This document shows positions 43,474-51,820 of a stretch of 64,000 nucleotides of DNA, one piece after another. The stretch covers positions 186,001 through 250,000 of the forward strand of contig NZ_RHHM01000003.1 of assembly GCF_003846135.1 (NCBI RefSeq), in the 5' to 3' direction. The notes beneath the pieces were generated by a model. That model worked only from the letters and a program-made list of their open reading frames with translations. It was not told the DNA's origin and did no database searches. Both the position numbers and the translations under genes were made by a program. The number at the start of each line of letters is the position of its first letter. Position 1 is the stretch's first letter. Source of the stretch: Erwinia psidii. Lineage in GTDB: Bacteria > Pseudomonadota > Gammaproteobacteria > Enterobacterales > Enterobacteriaceae.

Positions 43474-44253
43474 TTAACTCCTTACCGACGTTGATTCGTC
43501 TTGATCTAATTGTAATAGTGTTTGTGTCAGCCAGTGGCTAACGGCCCCGACATCCGGCAATCGATAACGGGCTTCGGTCTGGCCTTTGCCAACCTTAACT
43601 GAGATACCGCCCATGGCATTGACTGCCCTGAACGCTGCTTCATCGGTCAAATCATCACCAATAAACACCGGCGTTCTGCCGGTAAAAGGAGGCTGCTGCA
43701 TAAACGCAGTAACGGCGGCGCCTTTGTTAACCCCTTCCGGCTTAATCTCCACCACACACTTGCCGGGTTGTAACGTCAGTCCGGCAAATCTGTCGATAAC
43801 AGTTTCAGCCAGTGCCAGCACCTGTTGCTGATAGTGTTCGGCGCCGCGATAATGCAGCGCAAATGCCATTCCTTTTGTTTCCAACTGGGCACCTGGCATC
43901 GTGGAGATATGCTCGTCCAGCAGGCAAGTGAGCGAGGTAACCACATCATCTGGCAAGGTGTAACGTTCAAGGCGATCGTCAGCATCGCGCTTCTCCGCAC
44001 CGTGAACACCAGCCAAAGGCAGATGAAGTGGAGCAACCAATGCGTCCAGCTCACTGATGGGGCGACCTGATACCAGCGCCAACGCGCCCTCACTGATACG
44101 GGTCAGTCCCTCCAGGCTTTTAATAACCTGCTCAGGGATGAACACGCTGTCAGGACGCGACTGTATGGCAGCCAGCGTTCCGTCAACATCGAAAAAGAAG
44201 GCGTAACGTGCCGCCTGAGATAACGATGGCCCGGAACTGTTCTGTGTATTCAC
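43474..44253 (-). CDS. otsB: Trehalose-6-phosphate phosphatase OtsB
   Basis: A 259-residue HAD-family phosphatase that completes trehalose synthesis. The catalytic motif is FFFDVDGTLA (near residues 19-28), with ALVSGRPISEL, VHGAEKRDADDRLER and the last HAD motif VFIGDDLTDEAAF. First gene of otsBA; in E. coli osmotic and stationary-phase control applies (RpoS), not testable here. Confidence 0.95.
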   Translation of the reverse strand: MNTQNSSGPSLSQAARYAFFFDVDGTLAAIQSRPDSVFIPEQVIKSLEGLTRISEGALALVSGRPISELDALVAPLHLPLAGVHGAEKRDADDRLERYTLPDDVVTSLTCLLDEHISTMPGAQLETKGMAFALHYRGAEHYQQQVLALAETVIDRFAGLTLQPGKCVVEIKPEGVNKGAAVTAFMQQPPFTGRTPVFIGDDLTDEAAFRAVNAMGGISVKVGKGQTEARYRLPDVGAVSHWLTQTLLQLDQDESTSVRS

Positions 44254-44618
44254 GTTATTTCTCCTGAGGGTATGTCTGATTGCAATACATTGATAAGGTA
44301 GGGTCAGAAGAACTCTGAAGTTTCCGGGCGGCTGGGAAAAGCCCGGCTACGGCGGCAGCAAATAACCCGCAATCCCATGCAGAATTATTTAACAGAAGAT
44401 GAAAAGAGTGCGTGCAGGCAGATTTCAGTGTTGTGCCATTTCATTCCTCGTGGAACTGCACGACAGGTGCATCTGACCTCACCCGTTGTCACCGAGGCAA
44501 CAGGAATAAGTATAGTCGCAACGCCCCGTTCCGCCAGAAACAGCAGGCGCGGCCTCAGGGGAAAACCCAAACGGCGGAAAAATAAAAAGCGCTCAGAAGC
44601 GCGCAACGGAGCACCTTG
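44254..44618. other. Intergenic region upstream of otsB
   Basis: 365 bp containing presumably the otsBA promoter and, at the far end, the terminator of the HD-GYP gene. A plus-strand open frame (44377-44703) running into the terminator and the neighbouring gene is not supported. Confidence 0.5.
44577..44602 (-). terminator. Rho-independent terminator of the HD-GYP gene
   Basis: On the minus strand gcgcttctgagcgc (5-base stem, 4-base loop) is followed by TTTTTATTTTT, 17 bp past the stop codon. Confidence 0.8.
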
Positions 44619-45803
44619 TCAGGCAACGGGCTGCATCCACAGTTCATTAAGGTTGACCCCGCTCCAGCGCGCTGACTCCTCAGGTCCGGCAATACTGTCC
44701 TGACAGTGGCTGTCGGCCAGATCAACGACCTGACGACCGAGATACTGACTGGTCTTCAGGGAGTAAAACACGCAGACTTTGGGTTGCAGTAAGGAGTGTT
44801 CACCAGGTTCAGCCACCACCGCCACCCGTTCGGAAGTCAGACGTACCACCGAACCTACCGGATAAATCCCCACGGCCTTGACGAAAGCGTAAAAGATCGT
44901 GCGGTCAAAATGCCCTTCCCAACTGGCCATCTGACGCATGGCAGCAGCCGGATTCCATCCTGCCTTGTAGGGTCTGTCTGACGTCACCGCATCATAAACG
45001 TCGCAGACCGCGGCCATCCGGGCCAGTTGTGAAATGGCTTCGTCCTGCAACCCGAACGGATAACCACTACCGTTAATCTTTTCGTGATGATGCAACGCGA
45101 CATCCAGAACGCTCTCATGACCACCACTTTTACGCAGCAGTGCCTCACCAATCACCGGATGCTGTTTCATGATGGTGAGTTCATCATCGGTCAGCTTGCC
45201 AGGTTTATTAAGAATTTCCAACGGAATACCCGCTTTGCCGACGTCATGTAGCAGCCCTGCCGTGCCCGCACAGCGCACCAGCCATTCGCTCAGCTGTAAC
45301 TGCCTTGCGAGGGAAACCATCAGGGCACAGACCGCCACCGAGTGCAGGTAAGTATAATCGTCATGGGTTTTCAGGCGCACCACGCTCAGAAGTGCTGCCG
45401 GATGGCGGCTGATGGAGCTGGCGATTTCATCCACCAGCGGCAATGTGCTGGCGGTATCGATGGTTTTACCCAACCTGGCATCGCTGAACATGTCCATCAC
45501 CTGCCCCTTCGCCTGGAGACAAATCGCCTGGGCATGTCGGATCTCTTCATGAATGTCGACCGGGGGGCCACCCGTTGCGGCCTCGCTCCCGTCGACCATT
45601 TCCTCCGTCGGGGACGCAACGCCACACCCTTTATCCAGATCAATCCAGACTTCCTGAATGCCCTTTGCCACAATACCCTGGATTTGCTGTTCAGTGGTGA
45701 GCAACATGGCATTGTGCACCAGAGGGTCTTTCAGCCAGAAAACCTCCAGTTTATGCACGTACATACCGGTCCGCAGTTCGTGCGTCTGAACTTTAATAAT
45801 CAT
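44619..45803 (-). CDS. HD-GYP domain protein (c-di-GMP phosphodiesterase type)
   Basis: A 394-residue protein with an N-terminal DUF3391-like domain (about 1-120) and an HD-GYP domain (about 135-320). Metal motifs are visible: H154 (YLHS), H186-D187 (LLHDVGKAGIP), H215 (KQHPVIG), HHHEK (238-242) and GYP at 247-249. HD-GYP proteins hydrolyse cyclic di-GMP and influence motility and biofilms. The usual HHExxDGxGYP reads HHEKINGSGYP here, so Asn replaces the usual Asp. It sits near the flagellar genes but has its own terminator and upstream region. Confidence 0.92.
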   Translation of the reverse strand: MIIKVQTHELRTGMYVHKLEVFWLKDPLVHNAMLLTTEQQIQGIVAKGIQEVWIDLDKGCGVASPTEEMVDGSEAATGGPPVDIHEEIRHAQAICLQAKGQVMDMFSDARLGKTIDTASTLPLVDEIASSISRHPAALLSVVRLKTHDDYTYLHSVAVCALMVSLARQLQLSEWLVRCAGTAGLLHDVGKAGIPLEILNKPGKLTDDELTIMKQHPVIGEALLRKSGGHESVLDVALHHHEKINGSGYPFGLQDEAISQLARMAAVCDVYDAVTSDRPYKAGWNPAAAMRQMASWEGHFDRTIFYAFVKAVGIYPVGSVVRLTSERVAVVAEPGEHSLLQPKVCVFYSLKTSQYLGRQVVDLADSHCQDSIAGPEESARWSGVNLNELWMQPVA

Positions 45804-45917
45804 CGAATTATCCTCAATACACGGCCCATTGCTCCATTCAGCACAGGTATCGGCCCGCAGGCTGAAAGCTTCAACAGCTGTCGGGTGCTGGCTGATAACA
45901 GTTCACTTATTTGCATA

Positions 45918-46817
45918 TTAGCGGCTGCTCTTTCGGGGTTTGGTCAGGGCGTGACTCAGCTCGCAAAGTCGGTTAGCGGTCAGCATCGGCACTTCCGGGG
46001 CAGCGGCCGCCAGTGCCAGCACCAACATTTCCAGACAGATTAACGGCGTGCCATGTACCGGAATTTTTCCTGCCTCGGCACTGCGCGGGATAAGGATCAC
46101 CGTATCGGCATAATCCACAAAAGCCGCATCCGGCGTGCCGGTGAGTAGAATAACCGGAACCTCCAGCCGCTGTGCCTCGGTGACGGTAGTGATCCCCTCG
46201 CGGTGCGCACTACGCTGCGCCAGCATTACCAACACGTCACCCCTACCCATCGTCACCAGCTGTTCACTGAGTGCGGCACCCGTCCGGTTCAACGGATAAG
46301 CCGCATTGCCGTTGCGGTTAAACAGACGAACCGCATATTCCGCCAGCAAAGACGATGCACCAATACCAAATACGGCGATGCGTTTTGCCGACTGCAACAG
46401 CATGGTAGCCTGGGAAATAGCGACGCGGTTCTGCCCGGATGACAGCATCTCGCAGCTGAGGCGGTAGCTGTCGAGCACAAAATCGACGCTGGAATTAGCG
46501 TCTGGCGTCAGGGCACTGACCGTTGTCGCCAGTCGGGCTGGAAAACTGAGTGTCTCGATCAGCGCACCTTTCAGCACATTTTTCACATCACGTAGCCCGG
46601 AGAAGCCCAACGCCTGAATAGCCCTGATAACGGTCGCATCAGAGGTCTGCGTCTCTGCGGCAATTTCCATCGCGGTTTTATTCAGCACCGCCATGCGATG
46701 CTGATTGATATACTGCGCCACGGCGAACAGTCTGGAGGAAAGCTGATGCTGGCAGGCGCGAAAACGCTCGCCATAAAGGTCAGGATGAGTGCCGGAAGAA
46801 GAAGTTGAGGTTTTCAC
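45918..46817 (-). CDS. RpiR/MurR-family sugar-responsive regulator
   Basis: A 299-residue transcription factor: N-terminal RpiR-type helix-turn-helix (about 20-95; MEIAAETQTSDATVIRAIQA) and C-terminal SIS domain for a phosphosugar (about 135-265; IAVFGIGASSLLAEYAVRLF). The target is unknown; the gene next to it on the same strand is a ruined outer-membrane protein gene, so its regulon may have been lost locally. Confidence 0.9.
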   Translation of the reverse strand: MKTSTSSSGTHPDLYGERFRACQHQLSSRLFAVAQYINQHRMAVLNKTAMEIAAETQTSDATVIRAIQALGFSGLRDVKNVLKGALIETLSFPARLATTVSALTPDANSSVDFVLDSYRLSCEMLSSGQNRVAISQATMLLQSAKRIAVFGIGASSLLAEYAVRLFNRNGNAAYPLNRTGAALSEQLVTMGRGDVLVMLAQRSAHREGITTVTEAQRLEVPVILLTGTPDAAFVDYADTVILIPRSAEAGKIPVHGTPLICLEMLVLALAAAAPEVPMLTANRLCELSHALTKPRKSSR

Positions 46818-46869
46818 GTCGTAACCAGACTGTTAAATAAAAACAGTTTACAACATCAGCAACTTTTAA

Positions 46870-47400
46870 CACCAGATAAGGCGTTCAGGCCCTACAGGAT
46901 AGCCAGGAGACCAGGCCAGCGTTGATGATGGCCTGAAAGGTTTAAACAGAAAACCGGCTCTGAAGCTCAGACGGGTATCCAGGCGAAATCCCAGCTCAAC
47001 CGTCAGATCGCGCCCCGCTGAAAGTTGCAACTGTATCAATGGCGTAATGAAGTGCGATACCGAGAGCCTGAGACTAGGTGCTGTCAGGCTGGTCATACTG
47101 GCGCACGCCATCCACGCTGCTTTCAGCGCCGGTAATCAAGCCAGCCCCAGGCCAAACTGCGTGGCAGGGTTCAGGCTATAGCGTGACCAGCCCTGATACT
47201 GATACAGCAGTTTCTGTTGCAGGGTGCCGCCGCTGTCACCGTCGCGATCGTTTTTGGTTACCCAGCAAACATCAGCACCACTTTCAACAGCTCAGGCATC
47301 TGAAAAATGATGGTTCCATACCCCTGTAGCAAATAACGCCAGCAATTCTCACCCACATTAACCGCTTATCCGCCTGATAAGTCCCGGTCAGCACATAAAT
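46870..47400 (-). pseudogene. MetA-pathway/phenol-degradation-like outer membrane protein remnant
   Basis: Reading the minus strand across frames gives GDSGGTLQQKLLYQYQGWSR, YSLNPATQFGLGLA, VDGVRQYDQPDSTQSQAVG and finally LRLSVSHFITPLIQLQLSAG with DTRLSFRAGFLF. The order and the terminal aromatic beta-strand resemble the beta-barrel family annotated as phenol MetA-pathway/transporter (PF13557). At least three frameshifts and stops disable it, and no start is visible. Family assignment is from memory and tentative. Confidence 0.45.
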
Positions 47401-47522
47401 GAATGGCGCCAGCGCAACGACATCGCTGCCCGGTCCATCAGGGGCATATGCGAGCGTTTTTTTATAGAAATCTCATCTGCTGCTCTATTAATATGAAAAA
47501 AATTTCTGAAGAGGATATTTAT

Positions 47523-47807
47523 ATGCCTGTAAGTGGAATTGGCAGTGGTTCTCAAAATTACGTGGTCTCCAGCACACCTGCAAACGAGCGCAATCAGACC
47601 TGTTCGTCGTTTACGTTGACTGGCAACATCCAGAAAGTTCAGCAGTCAGAATACAGACATGGCAGGGGGCATCAGCGCCAGAATGCAGTAGATTTACGTG
47701 TAGAAACATCGATTACGTCAATAGGTTTTGGTAATCCAGTATTACGCTCTGCTACCACCCTGGTAGATAAGCTTGGTAGTGGAACTAAAATAAATCCTCA
47801 ATATTAA
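47523..47807 (+). CDS. Small unknown protein, first gene of low-GC islet (94 aa)
   Basis: The ATG at 47523 follows gaagaggatattt and starts MPVSGIGSGSQNYVVSSTPA; in-frame ATGs at 47493 and 47403 are less well served. The product is hydrophilic, Ser/Gly/Thr/Gln-rich, without a signal peptide or helices, with a Ser/Thr-rich N terminus of the kind seen in some type III secreted proteins. I recognise no family. It is followed within 32 bp by another small gene in the same direction, and base composition falls sharply here. Confidence 0.5.
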   Translation: MPVSGIGSGSQNYVVSSTPANERNQTCSSFTLTGNIQKVQQSEYRHGRGHQRQNAVDLRVETSITSIGFGNPVLRSATTLVDKLGSGTKINPQY

Positions 47808-47839
47808 TCGTTAACCTTTTTCTTCATAAGGATTACAGG

Positions 47840-48232
47840 ATGCAGATAATCAACCACTTTCGTGCAAAAGTTTTACACAGCAGCAGTGCTGCATTCAGTC
47901 TGGCAATGAAAAATAATAAGTACATTTCATTTGCAGAAAAAATCATCTCAGTTAAAAATGAAAACATGCACCGCAATCTCATTAATAATAACGATTCTCT
48001 GAAGAAAGAAGTATTGGCCAAGAGTAACATATTCAAGTATGAGCTTTTTTTGGGGAAACTTTCAAAAATTAAGCAGCAATCTTATCAGCGCACTGATATC
48101 CTGAATTATAATAACTGCCTTCCCAGACTGACAGTAATAAAAGTTAACGGAGACGATCATGAGTATTTTCTCCCGTATAATAATGAGCCAAAAAATATAA
48201 TTATTACAGACACGAAAGAAAGTCTCATTTAA
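47840..48232 (+). CDS. Unknown protein, second gene of low-GC islet (130 aa)
   Basis: A 130-residue protein starting MQIINHFRAKVLHSSSAAFS, preceded by aaggattacagg. It is rich in Asn, Lys and Ile and has no signal peptide, transmembrane helix or motif I know. The C-terminal half (LPRLTVIKVNGDDHEYFLPY) could form beta strands. AT-rich codon use differs from the flanking core genes, suggesting horizontal acquisition. No function proposed. Confidence 0.55.
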   Translation: MQIINHFRAKVLHSSSAAFSLAMKNNKYISFAEKIISVKNENMHRNLINNNDSLKKEVLAKSNIFKYELFLGKLSKIKQQSYQRTDILNYNNCLPRLTVIKVNGDDHEYFLPYNNEPKNIIITDTKESLI

Positions 48233-48319
48233 CAAACGATACCTGTGGCGTGAGAGGCAATGCCAGCTGCTTTGGCGCTTACAGGCTTAGCTCTGTACTA
48301 TAATGAAAGGAGCATCACC

Positions 48320-48668
48320 ATGAGAATTCATTTAAATTAAAACCCACAGCATTGCGCAAAAACAGGAAAAAATGCGAAAGTGACTGATGCCATTTCGAAA
48401 TACAGTAGCACAGTCAAAATGCTTGTGAATAGTTTAAAATACGTCAGCAATAGTGTATGTGGTGATAGTTTAAAATTTCAATCAGCGTGTAACAAAGTTA
48501 TTGATCTCACTTCTACTGAAAATTCCAATGCAATTACAGATGTACGCGCGAGCAACGAAACAGATATTCAGAAATGCCTTTAAGGATATCTGTAACGACC
48601 TGAACTCTACTGGTGGCAGAATCCATCCTGATTCTCACGCAAACAGACAGATTAAAGCCTGCCTGTAA
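48320..48668 (+). pseudogene. Broken third gene of low-GC islet
   Basis: A strong ribosome site (aaaggagcatcacc) precedes ATG at 48320, reading MRIHLN then TAA at codon 7. The same frame continues without another stop to CL at 48583 (from VTDAISKYSSTVKMLVNSLK onward), and a one-base shift there joins it to AFKDICNDLNSTGGRIHPDS and RQIKACL, ending at 48668. So a gene of about 115 codons carries a nonsense codon and a frameshift. A shortened product from the GTG at 48380 (67 residues) cannot be excluded. Family unknown. Confidence 0.55.
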
Positions 48669-49244
48669 AGCTTACCAAATAGCAAAAGCAATCCAGCATA
48701 ATGACTCGTCAATATTGCAGCCTGATTTAAGGACAGACAATAGCGGATAGCCAAAGAGCCATTTACCAACAATGGCTCTTTAATTTTCCTGTAGAATGTA
48801 TTTTCGGTATTAACGACATTGCTCATTGTCCCCCTCACCCCATTCTCACCATACTCTGAAAAATTGTGCCAACGGATTGATGGTTCAATATCAGTATATT
48901 TTTCCGGTACGCCGGGAATCAAATCCCCCATGCCAGATGAATCACCCAACGGACTGACGTCTCCCAGCCTGTTAAGGCTGGCAAAACCAGCGGCTCAATA
49001 CTGATCAGCCTGTGGCCGCGAGGCATGAATATAGCGCAGCAGCGTTGCCGTGGAGCGCATCCGGTAGTCCCCCGGCACCCGATTGCCCTGAGAATAGAGG
49101 GCATCGCTGTGGGTGTACTGAAAACAGGTCAGAAACAGATTTTTGTCCGCAGGCAGCATCTCATAGTCACCCGGCGCACACTCAGGCGCATCTGCTGTCG
49201 GCACAGCAGCAAGAAGCGTGATGAAGCTGATTATTTTTTCATTA
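48669..49244. other. Decayed stretch between islet and aldoxime dehydratase fragment
   Basis: Minus-strand frames read as pieces of one former protein: PTADAPECAPGDYEMLPADK with LFLTCFQYTHSDALYSQGN, then after a stop and shift GDSSGMGDLIPGVPEKYTDI with WHNFSEYGENG. I do not recognise the family, and no intact gene remains. Confidence 0.45.
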
Positions 49245-49742
49245 TTATTCCCAGGATACGTGCGTCAGAAGACCGCTTTTGGCGTGGCAGTTGATATAGG
49301 TAAAATATTGTGCGCTGGCCGGAACCACCGCAATTTCATGCCACAGACGCAGGGCAATATTAAAATTCAGCGCTTTTACATAGCGCATAAAACCGCCAAA
49401 TATGGCGACATGAGTGGAATGGCTCTTCGCCCACAGTGCCAGCGCGGCCAGATCGGTGAAATGGGCCAGACCGAACGTTTTTTCCGTTTCCGCACCGCTG
49501 ACAGCAGCGATAACATGCATATATCTGCAACTCAGACAGCCCACGCTGTTGCCCTCATCGCGTAAAAAATGCATCCCTTCCCGCAGTACCGGCTCAACTT
49601 CACCAGGATATTTCTGGCGTTCTTCCTCGCGGGTTGCCGACCAGTCCTGACCGGATCGGATCAGACAGAAATCCTGTCGCCCATGCAGCGTTACCCGTTT
49701 TCCCTGTGTCTGGCGTCGTTGCGCTTCCGCCGTGCCGGGCAA
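49245..49742 (-). pseudogene. Aldoxime dehydratase (Oxd) C-terminal fragment
   Basis: The 165-codon frame matches the C-terminal half of heme-dependent (phenylacet)aldoxime dehydratase, which converts aldoximes to nitriles: CLIRSGQDWSATREEE, REGMHFLRDEGNSVGC, KTFGLAHFTDLAALALWAKS with H-S-T-H-V-A-I-F, ALRLWHEIAVVPASAQYF and YINCHAKSGLL. Family proteins are about 350 residues; the N-terminal half is missing, ending at about 49740 where an AraC-type fragment begins on the other strand. The remaining frame is open, so the loss is recent or the piece tolerated. Not expected to be active. Confidence 0.8.
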
Positions 49743-49822
49743 TGTCTTATTTTTCCCGCGAATTTCGTGCCAGATTCGGCTGTTCCCCTACCGATTACCC
49801 TAATGTGGCGATCGTCTGCTGA
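49742..49822 (+). pseudogene. AraC-family regulator C-terminal scrap
   Basis: MSYFSREFRARFGCSPTDY followed by a stop at 49822 is the end of the second AraC helix-turn-helix (typical form .SYF.R.FR..FG.SP..YR). The rest of the gene is absent. Aldoxime/nitrile gene sets often include an AraC-type activator, so this and the Oxd fragment may be the two ends of one deleted locus. Confidence 0.65.
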
Positions 49823-49920
49823 CGGATATTATGACCGGCATGAACGCAATAAATGTCAGGCCGAAATGGCCAGAATAAAAAACAGGCGTTAACGTTATCT
49901 GTTCGCGTCCGGTCCATCTT

Positions 49921-50172
49921 CTACGACCGGGATGGGACGTCACGCCTCTCCCCTTTTTGTTGCCGCTCCCGCTCATCAAGCACCTGCGAGAAAAGCGTAA
50001 GCTGTTCAGACAAATCAGCCATTTTCCGGTTCATCAGCCTGTTCTGTTCAGAGAGCAACTGATTGTGCAGTTGCAGCTGATGCAACGTCGCTCTCTGATG
50101 ACGATACCCCCAGCCACCCATGCTGATACACAGCAGCAATACCACAGCGCCGATCCAGAGCAGCGAAATCAT
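49921..50172 (-). CDS. Small membrane-anchored coiled-coil protein (83 aa)
   Basis: Starts MISLLWIGAVVLLLCISMGG (one N-terminal helix, residues 3-20) followed by a Gln/Leu-rich heptad-like segment (LHQLQLHNQLLSEQNRLMNR, then SEQLTLFSQVLDERERQQKG). The layout resembles phage spanin/LysB-type lysis accessory proteins, but I see no decisive match. Its ATG overlaps by 4 bp (ATGA) the stop of the upstream frame, supporting a real pair of genes. Confidence 0.5.
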   Translation of the reverse strand: MISLLWIGAVVLLLCISMGGWGYRHQRATLHQLQLHNQLLSEQNRLMNRKMADLSEQLTLFSQVLDERERQQKGERRDVPSRS

Positions 50173-50486
50173 AATTTATCCCGCAAGTTCAGATAAGGCA
50201 TTCTGGTATAGCATTCCTGGTGGCAGGGATCAGTTGCAAAAATTGTGGCGGGACAGGCAGAAATAACATCGTCAGGTTTGGGTAAACCACAACCTCTCCG
50301 ACGCGCGGCGGTGCCACCCGGTTTATTAAAGACGGTATCGGGCGGATAAATGACGAAAATGGCGGTGGCCATGATGCAGGCATGCTGGCAAACAGGGGCA
50401 GTCGCGACGTAAGCCGCACGCCAACCGGGGATTGCCCATAGCAGGGTTGATAACTTCACCAGCGCGGGTAGATCTCTGCTACGCAT
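50169..50486 (-). CDS. Possible small cysteine-containing protein upstream of the coiled-coil gene
   Basis: An open frame ending NLRDKL with a TGA that overlaps the ATG of the next gene. Candidate starts are ATG at 50486 (105 codons) and at 50372 (67 codons); neither has a strong ribosome site. The C-terminal part has four cysteines (GCGLPKPDDVISACPATIF, then DPCHQECYTRMP). No family recognised. The stop/start overlap is the main reason to list it. Confidence 0.3.
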   Translation of the reverse strand: MRSRDLPALVKLSTLLWAIPGWRAAYVATAPVCQHACIMATAIFVIYPPDTVFNKPGGTAARRRGCGLPKPDDVISACPATIFATDPCHQECYTRMPYLNLRDKL

Positions 50487-50586
50487 AACGTGGTGAAAAG
50501 CAGATGTGACGGGCTGTGGAAGATTTCGCAAAACGCTTCGGGCCGTCAGAAAAAACCGCGCGGCCCGTGCGACTGATGCAGACAGG

Positions 50587-51564
50587 CTAGAGCAAATTTT
50601 TCTCCGCCAGGTCAAGCGCAAAATAGCTGAAAATCAGATCGGCACCGGCGCGTTTAATCGCTCCCAGACTCTCCAGCACCACATCCCGTTCATTGATGGC
50701 ACCCGCCTGGGCGGCAAACTTGATCATCGCGTACTCACCGCTGACCTGATACGCCGCGAGGGGAAGCGAGCTTTGCTCACGCAGCTCACGAATAATATCC
50801 AGATAGGCTCCGGCAGGCTTTACCATCAGGGCATCGGCACCTTCCGCCTGGTCGATCAACGACTCACGAATGGCTTCACGACGGTTCATCGGGTTCATCT
50901 GATAGGTTTTGCGGTCGCCCTTCAGCGAGGTGCCTGCCGCCTCACGAAACGGGCCGTAAAAGGACGAGGCAAATTTGGTGGAGTAGGACAGAATGGCAGT
51001 ATCAGTGAATCCTGCCTGATCCAGCGCGTCACGAATTGCGGCAACCTGACCGTCCATCGCTGCCGAAGGCGCGATAAAATCGGCGCCGGCGCGGGCAGCG
51101 GCTACCGCCTGTCTGCCCAGATTGGTAAGCGTGGCATCATTATCCACCCGGCCATCCTGCAGCACCCCGCAGTGTCCGTGAGTGGTATATTCACAAAAAC
51201 AGGTATCCGACATGACAATCATTTCCGGTACCGTCTCTTTACAGATACGCGCCATGCGTGAGACCAGCCCGTTATCCTGCCAGCTGTCGCTGCCATCAGC
51301 ATCCGTGTGGTGCGAAATACCAAAGGTCATCACCGCGCGAATACCCGCCCTGGCAATACGCTCAATTTCATACGCCAGGCGATTTTCAGGGATACGCAGC
51401 ACGCCGGGCATCGCCTGGATGGCCTTGTAGTCATCAACCTGCTCCTCGACAAAAATGGGCAGCGCGAGGTCGTTCAGGGTGAGCGACGTTTCCTGAAACA
51501 GTGCGCGAAGGGAAGATGACTGACGCAGACGACGGGGACGCAAATGTGGAGAGTAACTGGACAA
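50587..51564 (-). CDS. hemB: Porphobilinogen synthase HemB
   Basis: A 325-residue enzyme condensing two 5-aminolevulinate molecules to porphobilinogen in heme synthesis. Zinc cysteines C122, C124 and C132 ([14 protein letters not shown]) and the Schiff-base lysines in [13 protein letters not shown] and [12 protein letters not shown] are intact. It matches E. coli HemB (324 residues). Flanked by accessory genes rather than by its E. coli neighbours. Confidence 0.97.
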   Translation of the reverse strand: MSSYSPHLRPRRLRQSSSLRALFQETSLTLNDLALPIFVEEQVDDYKAIQAMPGVLRIPENRLAYEIERIARAGIRAVMTFGISHHTDADGSDSWQDNGLVSRMARICKETVPEMIVMSDTCFCEYTTHGHCGVLQDGRVDNDATLTNLGRQAVAAARAGADFIAPSAAMDGQVAAIRDALDQAGFTDTAILSYSTKFASSFYGPFREAAGTSLKGDRKTYQMNPMNRREAIRESLIDQAEGADALMVKPAGAYLDIIRELREQSSLPLAAYQVSGEYAMIKFAAQAGAINERDVVLESLGAIKRAGADLIFSYFALDLAEKNLL

Positions 51565-51588
51565 AACAACCTCATTCTGGCGGCTTCA

Positions 51589-51609
51589 CCCCGGCGAAAA
51601 ACGCCGGGG
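51589..51609. repeat. Perfect GC-rich hairpin upstream of hemB
   Basis: ccccggcg and cgccgggg pair perfectly around a 5-base A loop, 25 bp upstream of the hemB ATG. Lying in the probable 5' untranslated region it could affect hemB expression; as a terminator it lacks a T-run. Confidence 0.6.
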
Positions 51610-51820
51610 ATGAGATAAAGAGTGTGTTAACACTATACGTCAGGGCGGGTGCTGGCAATATCAGAACAGCATTGATGCTGACAACGGCACATAAAGCTTA
51701 TGCAGGCGTCCGGCAGGTTATCGCCATACATCAAAAGCAATGGTGAACTGAACCGTCATGGCCGTCACCTGTCAGGCAAACACAGGCGCTGTTCACTGCG
51801 CCAGCCCGCCTGGTCGCGCT

